IMG/VR virus record: IMGVR_UViG_3300042346_000462
Span: 1 to 48,761 of that record
Source of the DNA: a virus
Strand: one strand, 5' to 3'
Length of the DNA: 48,761 nt
The translations under genes and the position numbers were made by a program. The notes beneath the pieces are model-generated. The model was given only the letters and a program-made list of their open reading frames with translations. It was not told the origin of the DNA and searched no databases. The stretch's first letter is position 1. Every line of letters begins with the position of its first letter. Below, one piece after another: positions 39,577-48,120 of this stretch.

Positions 39577-40557
39577 TCAGATGAACTTATTTCGGAACAC
39601 GTCGCTTAGGTCGTCGAGCGAGGACGTCTGCCTGTAACGGGATTCTGCCAACTTGGCTTTGACGACGTCAGGCTTTTTGCTCTGGGGCGTCGGCATAGAC
39701 GAGGTGGTCGGCTGAACGGGTACACGCTGGGACATCTGGCCAGTCTTGGCCGCAGTCTTCTGCTGTTGATACGACACCATGCCAGTGGCAAGATGAGCGG
39801 CGTAGATTTCGTAGTCAGGGAACTTGGTGACCTCAGGGACGGCCTCAATGAAACGCTTGGCCATGATGGCCCGCTTGTCAGAGGGGTCGTTGAGCCACGG
39901 GAATTCCTTGCGAGCGGCGGCTTTGAAGGCCTTGCTCTTCTCCACGTAGTCTAACTGCTTAGGCAGGAAATCCTCGGTGGCACGGATGGCGTTGACCTTG
40001 GCCTTCGCAATCTGCTCCTTGTCGATGGGTTCCTTGCCGTCTTCGTAGTATCCGTCAGGGTAACGTTCGCAAAACAAGCGAATTTCCTTCTGCCTCTCGT
40101 ACTCGGCCTCGATTTTTTCCTCCGTATCCAGTTTGCCGAAAGGGTTGTTGGCATTCTGGGGAGTGGCCTGACGACGCTTGAGAGACTCAAGTTCTTCCTC
40201 TAGTTTCTTTGCACGTTCCTCAGCCTCTTTCCGCTGGGCGGTCAACTTGGAGATACGCTTGTCAACACCCTTAGGTGCGACCTGCTGAGGCTCTTCGTCT
40301 TCCTGCTCTTGCGATTCTGCTTCGGTGTTCTCGGTTGCGACTTCGGCCTCATCTGAGAGGGCCTCGTCCACCTGTTCCTCAGGTTCAGCAGTCTGAGGTT
40401 CTGCTCCTTGCGGGCCGTCTGCAAGGGCTCGCCCAAAGAATTGGGTGAGTTTTTCATCATCGGCGAGGTCGGCGGGCTCGCTCTGTTGTGCCATGAGCGG
40501 ATTAATCTCGGGCTCAAGTCCGAGAGATTCGGTGTTATCCGTGTTTTCAGGTTCCAT
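39577..40557 (-). CDS. Scaffolding protein
   Basis: 326 residues. The first 95 are highly acidic and low in complexity (many Glu, Asp and Gln). A charged coiled-coil helix follows (VDKRISKLTAQRKEAEERAKKLEEELESLKRR), then a folded middle (FPDYEIYAAHLATG), and a polar, Pro/Gln/Ser-rich and finally helical basic end (SLDDLSDVFRNKFI). Acidic N-terminus, coiled coil and helix-loop C-terminus that binds capsid are the usual marks of scaffolding proteins. The position immediately before the capsid gene agrees. A 76-base gap precedes it, one of the few in this operon. Confidence 0.75.
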   Translation of the reverse strand: MEPENTDNTESLGLEPEINPLMAQQSEPADLADDEKLTQFFGRALADGPQGAEPQTAEPEEQVDEALSDEAEVATENTEAESQEQEDEEPQQVAPKGVDKRISKLTAQRKEAEERAKKLEEELESLKRRQATPQNANNPFGKLDTEEKIEAEYERQKEIRLFCERYPDGYYEDGKEPIDKEQIAKAKVNAIRATEDFLPKQLDYVEKSKAFKAAARKEFPWLNDPSDKRAIMAKRFIEAVPEVTKFPDYEIYAAHLATGMVSYQQQKTAAKTGQMSQRVPVQPTTSSMPTPQSKKPDVVKAKLAESRYRQTSSLDDLSDVFRNKFI

Positions 40558-40633
40558 AGTCAGCGTTACTTAGCACGCAGAAGTAGTCGTAAAGATGTAC
40601 GTTTAGGGTTCGTTGCAAGAGGCTATAGCCTCC
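40558..40633 (-). promoter_or_regulatory. Late-operon gap with hairpin and promoter-like stretch
   Basis: Read on the minus strand: a palindromic hairpin GAGGC-TATA-GCCTC (plus 40619-40632), then TTGCAACGAACCCTAAACGTACATCTTTACG leading to the scaffold ATG at 40557. The part from TTGCA to TACATCT resembles the plus-strand stretch at 5799-5827. It could raise capsid and scaffold expression above that of the upstream genes. Confidence 0.3.
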
Positions 40634-40900
40634 TCAGCCGTTTTGAGTGGGATTGACCTGCTTTCCTTCCCTGACCTTGTTCATCAGGTCCCTGTTAGCC
40701 TGAAACAGCCTCAGCATGTCGTTCATGGCTGAGATTCTTCCGCTGTAGTACGCTCGCTCTTCGCCGACGACTTTTGCCTCCATGACCCTGATGAGGTCGT
40801 TCTGGAAGGTTTCGTCGGTCAGGATTAGCACGGCTTTGTACAGGGCCTCGGCATCGGCGTTGGCGAAGCCGAACGCTTTGGTGTTTTCGTCTATTTGCAT
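40634..40900 (-). CDS. Hypothetical protein, 88 aa, between portal and scaffold
   Basis: 88 residues, mostly helical (NADAEALYKAVLILTDETFQ; FQANRDLMNKVREGK). No family recognised. The start is preceded by AATCCACCACC, a minus-strand version of the C/A-rich leader seen in early genes. Proteins of this size at this place are common in podoviral head modules and often unassigned. Confidence 0.55.
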   Translation of the reverse strand: MQIDENTKAFGFANADAEALYKAVLILTDETFQNDLIRVMEAKVVGEERAYYSGRISAMNDMLRLFQANRDLMNKVREGKQVNPTQNG

Positions 40901-40909
40901 GGTGGTGGA

Positions 40910-43159
40910 TTAAATCATGCCCATTGACTGGAGCGGAGAGGGGACGCCGCCCTGAGGGGGAGGAGCCGCCTGCTGGGGGGCTTCCTGCTGGGGTGCCTGT
41001 TCGGCCATAGCCTCGCCCATTTCTTGCTGAATCTGCTCGGAGGCAGGCGATACGCCGATACGGCCGATGGTCTTGTTCTTCTGTTGCTCGACGGACATCT
41101 GCAGGTTCTTGGAGTAGTTCTCCAGCAGAATCTGGAAGACCCTGTCTCCCTGAGCGGCCTGAGCCGCCTTGGGGTTCTTCTGGAGGATTTCCTGAAGGTA
41201 CTGCATCTTGGACTCGGCGGCTGGGTCGTTCTCCACGTAGAGGGCCTCATTGCCAAGCATCATCATGCCGACGTCGTTGATGACGTCCTTATACAGTTTC
41301 TGAGACGCAGTGGTCTGGTCGATGACCAGTTCCCTAGCGGCGTCAGGCGAGATGGCCTCGATGACCAACTTGACCAACTTGTTCCTGTCGATGACGCCGC
41401 CGCTATCAAGCGGCACCACAGTCTCGACGATGGATTTCAGTTTCTCCATGACGAACTCAGGGTCGGTGTCACGTACGTCAAAGCGTACGTTGAAGTCATA
41501 CTGGCTATGGATGTCGGACATGTTCTGCTTGAGCGGGGCACCAGTGATGCGGGTGACCTCTTCCTCGGGCATGTACTGAAGGCACAGGGAGAACAACTGC
41601 TTGTAGGTCTGGGTCCAGAACTGAAGCCAGTTGTTTACCTGCAACTGTTGCATCATGCGTACCTTGTTAGGGTCGATGGTCTCGCCGACGATGAAGCCGT
41701 AGAAGTTTCCAAGGTTTGTTTCAATCTGCTGGATGATGCTGATGGCGTACTCAGCCTTGCCCTGCGGAGGCTCCATCCAAGTGTAGTCATCCTTGGTGGA
41801 AACTGGAAGCACCTGTCCCGGAGCAATCCTATTCAAAGCACCCACTCGCTTGACCACTTTTACGGGCGGCATGATTTCAAGTGCGGTCCTGTCACGGAAC
41901 GCATCGTGCTGTGCCTTGACTTCGTCCTGTTCGGTCTTGGAGATTTCTGGGATGCCTCGGCTTTCCGTCACCTGACGGCGGGTCATTTCGAACCTGATGG
42001 ACACGAAAGGGTACTCGCCATGGGCGTAGTTCAACATGTCTTGGATGGCGTACATCTCGTTTCCTACGTGAGGGGAGAACACAGTGTAGTAGATGGATGC
42101 GATGTCGTTTTCGTCCAACTGCCTGTAGTACGCCCAGACCACCTCGATTAGGTTGTCTCCACGCTGAACGTTAGAGTTCAGCATCGTCGTTGTCGGGATT
42201 AGGTTCGGGTCGTTGAAGTAGAAGTGGTTGCCAGACGTCTTTACTGCGGCCTCAATGAACTCAGGGTCCCATCCAGCGTTCTTCTGCATGGAGCGGAGTT
42301 CGACTTCCGTCATGTACTGCCTGCGGAAGATGACACGGGCCTCCTGAAGGTCGCTCGTCTCAGGCGGGAAGCAAACTTCGTCGAACGGCTTGAGTGCGGT
42401 CACCTTGGGAAGGTTCTTCTGGATGTAGACTTCTTCCAGTTCGCCCTGACCTTCTTCACGCATTTTGGTGACGAACTTGCGGATGTCTTTCTGCTTCATC
42501 TGGGGAAGCACCTGCTTGCAAAGTTCGATGGCGTACTCCTCCTTCTGCGGATTTTGGATTGAGGCAATGAGTTCGCCAGTGACTCCGCCCTGACCCATAG
42601 CCTCTTCCTGCTGTTGCACTGCCATGAGTTCTTCCATGGTCATGGTCTGACGCCTGATGCCGATTTTCCTATCCCACGTAATTTGGGCACAGCACCATCC
42701 GTAGGTAAGCATGTAATCGGCGACCAGTTCTGCCTCCCTCTGCATCTCCGACTTGAGTTTTGTCTCAACCAGCCAACGCATGAGGTTGGTGGCAGAAGAC
42801 GCCGCCATGGCGTCATTGACCTCGGTTCCGCCGACCTTGAGGGTCGAAGCGTTGTAGGAGGTCATCAGCATGGCCTTTTGGTCACGGATGAGCCTATCGA
42901 CGAGCCTTACACGGACGTCAGAGGCACCTTCGAACGGGAAGGCGGGGTCGCCATCGGGGCGGGCCCAAGAGTGCTTCTTGCCGTCGTCGGTCTGGCCAGC
43001 CCAGCGGGCGTAGCGGACGTCGTCGGCCCACGACATCTTAGACACCATGGTGCCATGGTAGGCGGACCTCTCGTATTCGGAGAGAAGCGTCTGGATGTCT
43101 GGCTTACGCTCGTGGTAGGCCAGAGGGTCACTACCGACCTTGTTAAACTTGTTTTTCAT
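40910..43159 (-). CDS. Portal protein
   Basis: 749 residues, a typical length for podoviral portals. The N-terminal part (AYHERKPDIQTLLSEYERSA, WADDVRYARWAGQTDDG, DPAFPFEGASDVRVRLVDRL) is the usual opening of this portal type, followed by a long strand-helix body and a Gln/Pro-rich C-terminus (QEAPQQAAPPPQGG) after the helical crown. The portal forms the dodecameric DNA entry ring and binds terminase. It starts inside the end of the small HTH gene (17-base overlap), so the two are coupled, and it follows the terminase by 192 bases. Confidence 0.85.
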   Translation of the reverse strand: MKNKFNKVGSDPLAYHERKPDIQTLLSEYERSAYHGTMVSKMSWADDVRYARWAGQTDDGKKHSWARPDGDPAFPFEGASDVRVRLVDRLIRDQKAMLMTSYNASTLKVGGTEVNDAMAASSATNLMRWLVETKLKSEMQREAELVADYMLTYGWCCAQITWDRKIGIRRQTMTMEELMAVQQQEEAMGQGGVTGELIASIQNPQKEEYAIELCKQVLPQMKQKDIRKFVTKMREEGQGELEEVYIQKNLPKVTALKPFDEVCFPPETSDLQEARVIFRRQYMTEVELRSMQKNAGWDPEFIEAAVKTSGNHFYFNDPNLIPTTTMLNSNVQRGDNLIEVVWAYYRQLDENDIASIYYTVFSPHVGNEMYAIQDMLNYAHGEYPFVSIRFEMTRRQVTESRGIPEISKTEQDEVKAQHDAFRDRTALEIMPPVKVVKRVGALNRIAPGQVLPVSTKDDYTWMEPPQGKAEYAISIIQQIETNLGNFYGFIVGETIDPNKVRMMQQLQVNNWLQFWTQTYKQLFSLCLQYMPEEEVTRITGAPLKQNMSDIHSQYDFNVRFDVRDTDPEFVMEKLKSIVETVVPLDSGGVIDRNKLVKLVIEAISPDAARELVIDQTTASQKLYKDVINDVGMMMLGNEALYVENDPAAESKMQYLQEILQKNPKAAQAAQGDRVFQILLENYSKNLQMSVEQQKNKTIGRIGVSPASEQIQQEMGEAMAEQAPQQEAPQQAAPPPQGGVPSPLQSMGMI

Positions 43160-43349
43160 TTACGGGAGGGGTGGAGTTGTTCTTGAGAAAGTTTTCGATG
43201 TCGTCCCTGTAGAACATGTGCTGTTTTCCTTGGGTCGTGAACACACGAAGGGCTTTTTGCCTACGCAGGCGGATTAGGGTGGTCTTGGACAGTCCGTAGT
43301 GCCTTGCGGCCTCGGCCAGCCTCATCAGGGGTGGAATCTTGTTGTTCAT
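43143..43349 (-). CDS. Small HTH protein between terminase and portal
   Basis: 68 residues from the ATG at 43349, just after the terminase stop (TGAAATG); a longer start at 43376 would lie inside terminase. The core (MRLAEAARHYGLSKTTLIRLRRQ, then FYRDDIENFL) is a winged helix-turn-helix of the excisionase/MerR-like type. Its place between terminase and portal is unusual for a regulator; it might recognise packaging DNA or help terminase. It overlaps the portal gene by 17 bases. Function beyond DNA binding is inferred. Confidence 0.65.
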   Translation of the reverse strand: MNNKIPPLMRLAEAARHYGLSKTTLIRLRRQKALRVFTTQGKQHMFYRDDIENFLKNNSTPPVNEKQV

Positions 43350-43350
43350 T

Positions 43351-44979
43351 TCAGTAAGAGCCTCCGCCAAACGCACGATAGGCGTCGGAGCCGCCGTAGT
43401 CTGGTTGCATGACTGCTATGTACCTGAGGGCGTCGATGGGGTCCTTGCTGGAGCCCTTCTCGCCGTCGATGCCAGTCCATTCACGGAGGCACCACATCAG
43501 GTTCTTGCATTCCTCGGAGATAAAGAGTTTCGGCTGGTTGACCGCAGAGATGGGCTGGTTCTGGTCGTAGGAGAACCAATCGTTGATGATGCTGACGCCC
43601 TCTTCGAGTCTCAGGCCAGCAGAAGCGGTAAAGTACATGGGCAACGGCTCCTCGTCCAGCAACTGAAGCAAGGTTGTGCCACCCTCTTTGTTGATGACAG
43701 GGGAACCAGCGGCACGAGGGTCAATGTAACGCTCGGCGATTTCCTCCCCGTTCTCAAGGGTCAGAATGTGGTCCTTGATTTCGGTAAGCCCCATGCCAGC
43801 ACCCTGCTTCTGGGCGGGACCAGCACGCCCGTCCGCCTTCTCGGATGGCAAGGCCCACTCGCCCATGCTGATGTCAGGCCACTCCCTGTAGACGAACTTA
43901 TTGCCGTACTCGTCTATGCGTAGCCACACCATGAACCAGTTTCGAGCACCTGCAGGGTCGACAGCCATGTAGTTGGTGCCTTCCTCGGGAATCTGGTCCG
44001 CTGGGATGATGTTAGGCTCTCCGAACCTCGGGAACTGCGAGCCTGCGAGTGACTCCGCCCAGCCGTATGCACGGATTTTGACTTCATAAGGTCCACGGCC
44101 CCTAAGTGCTAACTTGATTTGTTCGAAGGGGGAGTATCTATTCAGGATTGAATGAAACCAGATTACATTGGCAGAGCCCTTGCTGCATTCTGCAACGTAG
44201 GGCATGTGCCCCTTAGGGATGCTTGGGACATTCTGTGTATCGGGCAGAAGGTCCGCATAAAGGGTCTTTTTAATGCGGCACCCAGCGACGTAGTCCTTGA
44301 CGACGGGGGTGAAGCCAGTGATGGGCGTGAAGGTGAGAATCATCTTACCCGAACGGGTGACAAGTCGGTACCTTAACGTCTCAATCCAGTCCTGCGGCAC
44401 GAGTTCGTCGCACCAGATTAGGTCTGGTTCGCCACCTTCGATGACCTTCTTCTCCTGCCCGTAGTTCATGAAGAAGCACTGGGAGCGGTTTGGGAGGACG
44501 AACGTAGCGTCGGTAAAGCCGTTCTTCTGGGAATACTGGATGTTCGTGACCTTGGTCTTCTTGGCGGTCTTGAATTCAGGGGGCATGTACTTCCAGATGA
44601 CCGCCTGTTGCATCTGGATGGAGGTCTGGGAGGTGGTGTGTAAGCACCAAATTCTGGAGTTTGGTCGGGTGCACAGCAGTTGCATCACCCTCTTGGCGGC
44701 GTACTCCGTCTTGCCAGCACGATTGCCGCCCATGATGAGCAATTCGTTTCCAGACATGAGCAACTTGTCCGCCTCGGCCCAACTATCTGGCTCGTATCCA
44801 TGCCTGTAGGGGTCGCCCTGCTCGGCCTTAATCTTCTCCTCACGACGCTTTAGGACCTCAGCGGCCCCCTCCGAGCCCAGCGTCTTGGCTAGTTCGACTA
44901 TCTCGTCCTCAGTAGGAAGGTGAATGATGGGATGCTTGCTTAACTGCATCCCAGCGACTGTCACTAGGTCCGTGCTCAT
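43351..44979 (-). CDS. terL: Terminase large subunit
   Basis: 542 residues. ATPase domain: Walker A GGNRAGKT at 84-91, Walker B DLIWCDE at 186-192, coupling motif ILTFTPI at 214-220. Nuclease domain: AVDPAG with Asp341, RYIDPRA with Asp420, and DPIDALRY with Asp513 and Asp516, the acidic residues that hold metal. The enzyme pumps DNA into the prohead through the portal and cuts the concatemer. It starts in an ATGA overlap with the 242-aa gene. The candidate small subunit is the HTH protein at 48160, at the other end of the operon and on the opposite strand. Confidence 0.92.
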   Translation of the reverse strand: MSTDLVTVAGMQLSKHPIIHLPTEDEIVELAKTLGSEGAAEVLKRREEKIKAEQGDPYRHGYEPDSWAEADKLLMSGNELLIMGGNRAGKTEYAAKRVMQLLCTRPNSRIWCLHTTSQTSIQMQQAVIWKYMPPEFKTAKKTKVTNIQYSQKNGFTDATFVLPNRSQCFFMNYGQEKKVIEGGEPDLIWCDELVPQDWIETLRYRLVTRSGKMILTFTPITGFTPVVKDYVAGCRIKKTLYADLLPDTQNVPSIPKGHMPYVAECSKGSANVIWFHSILNRYSPFEQIKLALRGRGPYEVKIRAYGWAESLAGSQFPRFGEPNIIPADQIPEEGTNYMAVDPAGARNWFMVWLRIDEYGNKFVYREWPDISMGEWALPSEKADGRAGPAQKQGAGMGLTEIKDHILTLENGEEIAERYIDPRAAGSPVINKEGGTTLLQLLDEEPLPMYFTASAGLRLEEGVSIINDWFSYDQNQPISAVNQPKLFISEECKNLMWCLREWTGIDGEKGSSKDPIDALRYIAVMQPDYGGSDAYRAFGGGSY

Positions 44980-45704
44980 TCATCGTCCTCCTCCTCTTTG
45001 GTTTCGTACGTTGAAGCGGCGGCGGCGGCGTCAAACTGCTGTACGTTCAGAATAGGGAAAGCACCTTTCCACGTCATAGGCTGAATCCTGATGGCACCCC
45101 CGTGGAAGCCAGTGCCGAAGAGGCCATACTGGGGTATGAAGTGCTTGGCCGACGCTACTGCGGCCTTGTAAAACCCCTCCTTGAACACCTTAGGGTTGAA
45201 CTGCTTAAAGGTAGGGTCACCTCGTCCGTAGGACGAAATTTTTTTAGAAGGCTTAGTCCCAGACTTCGCACCTCCACCAGAAAGGTCTTTCTTGGTGGAT
45301 GCCTGCTCAGTCTTGGGAACTGGCTGATTGGGGCTAGGGATAGGTGCGTTAGGGTCCCTCAGGGTCAGCAACCCGTTCTTCCCCCTAGTGAACGCTGAGG
45401 TGTTCCTAGCGGCTAGTTCCTTGTTCCTCGCATCAAGGGTATCCTTGCTGGAAAGGAGTCCAGAACTATCCCTCCCGAAGGCGGTCTGCTTGAGCAGAGC
45501 GTCGCCAGTCGAGGAGTTGAGTTTGAGGAGGTTGGGGTCCGTAGCGAATGACTTGTCGCTACCAAGGGTGTACTTGTCGGCACCCTTATCCCACTCTGGC
45601 CCTAAACTCTTGCTCCACGGCGTGAACGACAAGGAGTCAGGACGTGTGACATCGAGGCGTGGATTGCCCCGACCCGCCACGTACTTGTCCTTGTCGTCGG
45701 CCAT
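44976..45704 (-). CDS. Hypothetical protein upstream of terminase, 242 aa
   Basis: 242 residues, polar and low in helix for the first 160 (rich in Ser, Lys, Asp and Gly; GGGAKSGTKPSKKISSYGRG). A more ordered last third follows (FKEGFYKAAVASAKHFIP, then Ala-rich) and an acidic end (KEEEDDE). No family recognised. It starts directly after the stop of a 34-aa membrane protein (TAAATG) and overlaps terminase by four bases. Position suggests a packaging or head accessory protein. Confidence 0.55.
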   Translation of the reverse strand: MADDKDKYVAGRGNPRLDVTRPDSLSFTPWSKSLGPEWDKGADKYTLGSDKSFATDPNLLKLNSSTGDALLKQTAFGRDSSGLLSSKDTLDARNKELAARNTSAFTRGKNGLLTLRDPNAPIPSPNQPVPKTEQASTKKDLSGGGAKSGTKPSKKISSYGRGDPTFKQFNPKVFKEGFYKAAVASAKHFIPQYGLFGTGFHGGAIRIQPMTWKGAFPILNVQQFDAAAAASTYETKEEEDDE

Positions 45705-45809
45705 TTAGCCTACGATGCTGTACCAGACCGCCTTAAGGCGTTCGGAGTAACGAGCACCGACATAGACGCCACCTAGGAAGCAGATGGCAGAAACAACGAG
45801 AGTAATCAT
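45705..45809 (-). CDS. Single-pass membrane protein, 34 aa
   Basis: 34 residues, ATG at 45809 inside the ATGA that ends the upstream basic protein, stop at 45705-45707 just before the next ATG. One hydrophobic helix (TLVVSAICFLGGVYVGA) is followed by a basic-aromatic tail (RYSERLKAVWYSIVG). The two-sided coupling of starts and stops argues it is a real gene. It may be a small envelope protein or lysis accessory; nothing more specific is visible. Confidence 0.6.
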   Translation of the reverse strand: MITLVVSAICFLGGVYVGARYSERLKAVWYSIVG

Positions 45810-46528
45810 CGGTTGGATTTCTTGGCTTTGTAGTACTCAGAGGCGGCGTAGCCTGCGGCGGCACCGAGGGCGACTTTCTTGCCAGCACGGACCTGCTTGC
45901 TGGTATAGCGGGAGCCACTGCGTCCCATCGGCTTAATGTCGTCATAGGACAGTTTGCTCCTGTCGAAGGCGGGAGCCTTGTAGTATTTCTGGAAGTCGCC
46001 GATGTTGTCGGGAGCCTTAATCTCCCGCATGTTGGCACCACGAGGAGGCCTGCTGTTGCTCATGTAATCTCCCCTGCGAGGCCTGACGGACTCGTCACGG
46101 AAGTTGATGTTGTTGCCCTGCCTCTTGTACCTCATCATCTGGGCTTCGTGGGCCTTGACGTGGCTGTCCATCTGGGACGGCGTGTGAACCTTGTTCACGA
46201 TGCCCTTGCGGCGGTTAATCTGGCCCATCGTCTCACGGGCACGAGGGCGTGCGTGACGGGTGGCCTTGATGACGGCGGCGGAGGCGTTTCGGGTCGCCTT
46301 GCCAGTAGCACCAAATGCGGCTTGGTCGAATGCGTCGCCGACACGAGCGGCCTTGCGAACAAGGTTCGCAGTCGCATCGGTGGCACGGGACACGCCCCTG
46401 CCGACTGCGTCATAGGCCTTGTCGGCGGTTCGGTTTGCTCGGGCGACAACCTTGAGGGACTTGCGTCCAAGGTAGTTTCCGATGGATTGGGCAGCCTTGC
46501 GAATGCCAGTGATTGCTATTTTACGCAT
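45806..46528 (-). CDS. Highly basic protein, 240 aa (nucleic-acid binding?)
   Basis: 240 residues, with Arg and Lys throughout and very few acidic residues in the first 110. The N-terminal part is Ala-rich and helical (YLGRKSLKVVARANRTADKAY; ATDATANLVRKAARVGDAF), the middle is Arg-rich (RHARPRARETMGQINRRKG), and it ends basic (KKVALGAAAGYAASEYYKAKK). No family recognised. It may be packaged with DNA or condense it. It follows another very basic protein and is coupled to the 34-aa membrane protein by an ATGA junction. Confidence 0.55.
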   Translation of the reverse strand: MRKIAITGIRKAAQSIGNYLGRKSLKVVARANRTADKAYDAVGRGVSRATDATANLVRKAARVGDAFDQAAFGATGKATRNASAAVIKATRHARPRARETMGQINRRKGIVNKVHTPSQMDSHVKAHEAQMMRYKRQGNNINFRDESVRPRRGDYMSNSRPPRGANMREIKAPDNIGDFQKYYKAPAFDRSKLSYDDIKPMGRSGSRYTSKQVRAGKKVALGAAAGYAASEYYKAKKSNR

Positions 46529-46534
46529 GGTAAA

Positions 46535-47086
46535 TTAACGTGTGTAGGAACGGCTCTTGTAATTCTTGAAGCCCTTCTCGCCGTAGGCGTCATCAAGGGC
46601 TTTTTTCATGCCAGTTCCACCACCAGACAGTTTGACGTTGGGGCTCGTGCGAAGTGCTTTCTTGGAAATGATGGTTCCGTACTTGTAGCCACCAAACATC
46701 TTGAAGGACTTGTGGAAGTTTTTTTCGGTCATGTCCTGACCCTTGAAGGTGACACGCTTCTGTGCGGGCTTCGACTTCGGGGCCTTCGGATAGCCAGCGT
46801 CCCATGCGGCGGCACGACGGCGAGAAGAAGCGATGTTCGCTTGTTCGGCTTCGTGAAAATGCTTGGTCAGGGCGTTTTTTGTCTGAGCGTCGGCGAGGTC
46901 AACCTTCTTGGGAAAAGAGGCGACACCCTGTTTCCTGATGACGTCCCTTTGGCTTGCGGCGACATTGTCAGCCCTCCATGCGTCAGACATCGGACTAGGA
47001 CGTCCAGTCTTAGGACGGGTTTTTTTTGCAAAGGCGGTCATGAACTTTCGTCCGATGGACCTGCCTGCACGTAACATCATACCCAT
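46535..47086 (-). CDS. Highly basic protein, 183 aa
   Basis: 183 residues from the ATG at 47086, preceded by CCAAACAAAA. A GTG at 47122 would add 12 residues but overlap the 13-aa peptide gene. Basic throughout (AGRSIGRKFMTAFAKKTRPKT; SRRRAAAWDAGYPKAP), with a Gly/Lys/Tyr-rich end (FGGYKYGTIISKKALR; KNYKSRSYTR). No family recognised. Together with the next gene it forms a pair of strongly basic late proteins upstream of terminase, suggesting DNA-binding or packaged proteins. Confidence 0.55.
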   Translation of the reverse strand: MGMMLRAGRSIGRKFMTAFAKKTRPKTGRPSPMSDAWRADNVAASQRDVIRKQGVASFPKKVDLADAQTKNALTKHFHEAEQANIASSRRRAAAWDAGYPKAPKSKPAQKRVTFKGQDMTEKNFHKSFKMFGGYKYGTIISKKALRTSPNVKLSGGGTGMKKALDDAYGEKGFKNYKSRSYTR

Positions 47087-47105
47087 TTTTGTTTGGCGGC
47101 GGGCG

Positions 47106-47147
47106 TTAGCACCGCTTGCCACCTTTCTTCTTGGTGTTCTTCTTCAT
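47106..47147 (-). CDS. Tiny basic peptide, 13 aa (MKKNTKKKGGKRC)
   Basis: A 13-residue frame starting at the ATG of an ATGA overlap with the upstream gene and ending with TAA 19 bases before the next start. Seven of the 13 residues are Lys or Arg, and it ends in Cys. The four-base coupling is the same as between undoubted genes in this operon, which is the only argument that it is translated. It could be a leader that couples neighbouring genes rather than a functional peptide. Confidence 0.35.
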   Translation of the reverse strand: MKKNTKKKGGKRC

Positions 47148-47638
47148 TGTGGTTGAGAATTTCTCTTAAGCAAAGTGTTGAGACGTAGTATGGAAGTGGG
47201 CCGATGCTCACAAAACCAGCGGTTGCCACGATACTTAACGACTATGGGCATCCTTGGTTTGAACGGCCTTGAGTCGAAAACGTTGCAGAAGACCGACTTT
47301 CCGCTCTCTGTCTTGACCAGCATGATGCGGCGATTCGGGTAATCGCACCGCAATACGTCGGCCATCTCCATGACCTCAGGGTCAGCCTCAGCGGGCTTCA
47401 TGACCTTGGTGTCGATGCCGTCGCTGTGGACCTCAATCAGGCCGAAACGCTCGACCACCTTGTCCCAGCCAGATTCGGTGTAGACGATGGGACAGGTCCT
47501 GAGCGGCCTCTTGCCGAAAGGCATCCGTTCCCAATGTTCGCCCTCATTGAGCGATTTGCGGAATTCGACCAATTCGTCCTTGGGAACGCCAAAACGTGAA
47601 ATCACGTCAGACTCCTTCCATTGGACGAAATCACTCAT
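47144..47638 (-). CDS. Hypothetical protein, 164 aa
   Basis: 164 residues, mixed strands and helices with many charged residues. No motif recognised; a helix near 10-30 (VISRFGVPKDELVEFRKSL) might act in DNA or protein contact, and the middle part carries several Cys, Pro and Arg residues (RPLRTCPIVYTESGW). It is coupled to RusA upstream and to the 13-aa peptide downstream by ATGA junctions, so it belongs at the head of the late operon. Confidence 0.6.
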   Translation of the reverse strand: MSDFVQWKESDVISRFGVPKDELVEFRKSLNEGEHWERMPFGKRPLRTCPIVYTESGWDKVVERFGLIEVHSDGIDTKVMKPAEADPEVMEMADVLRCDYPNRRIMLVKTESGKSVFCNVFDSRPFKPRMPIVVKYRGNRWFCEHRPTSILRLNTLLKRNSQPQ

Positions 47639-48120
47639 TTGGACAAATGGTCGATGACCGCCCCCATTAGCACGGAATCAATGTGTTCGGCTCGTTTCAC
47701 CCAAACTCCAAGAAATGGCTTCTCGGTGCGAAACTTCATGACCTTGCCAAAAACGACCTGACAGTCGTCGTGCCAGAATCCGCAGTTGGTCAGCGAGTCG
47801 CACACGGCCTTCGCCAAATTGTCGAAGTCGGGTCGGGTGGCCATATGGACAGTCTTGCCCTTGTCTCTCAAAGTGTTCGGAAACCCAAAATACAGAGTCA
47901 ACTCCAGCGGTCCGATGTAGGGCTTGTCTGGGGCGTGTCTCTTGGCCTTCAGTTCAAACTCCTTCATCCAAGCCTTGATGGCCGACTTCGTCGTCTTGCC
48001 GACGAACATGCGGTTGTCCGTGGTCTTCAGGATTCGCAGGTCTGACTGGTGGGTGGTCTTGATGGGGACGATGTCCACGATGAACTTACGTTCAAAATAG
48101 TTGGGGACATCCTCGGCCAT
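47635..48120 (-). CDS. rusA: RusA-family Holliday junction resolvase
   Basis: 161 residues from the ATG at 48120; a GTG at 48147 would add nine residues. The RusA signature is plain: RPDFDNLAKAVCDSL, with the two aspartates of PDFDN, then HDDCQVV about 20 residues later, the third acidic site. RusA-type enzymes cut four-way junctions as dimers, here probably resolving branched replication or recombination DNA before packaging. It is the first gene of the long minus-strand operon, divergent from the HTH gene at 48160, and coupled to the next gene by ATGA. Confidence 0.85.
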   Translation of the reverse strand: MAEDVPNYFERKFIVDIVPIKTTHQSDLRILKTTDNRMFVGKTTKSAIKAWMKEFELKAKRHAPDKPYIGPLELTLYFGFPNTLRDKGKTVHMATRPDFDNLAKAVCDSLTNCGFWHDDCQVVFGKVMKFRTEKPFLGVWVKRAEHIDSVLMGAVIDHLSK

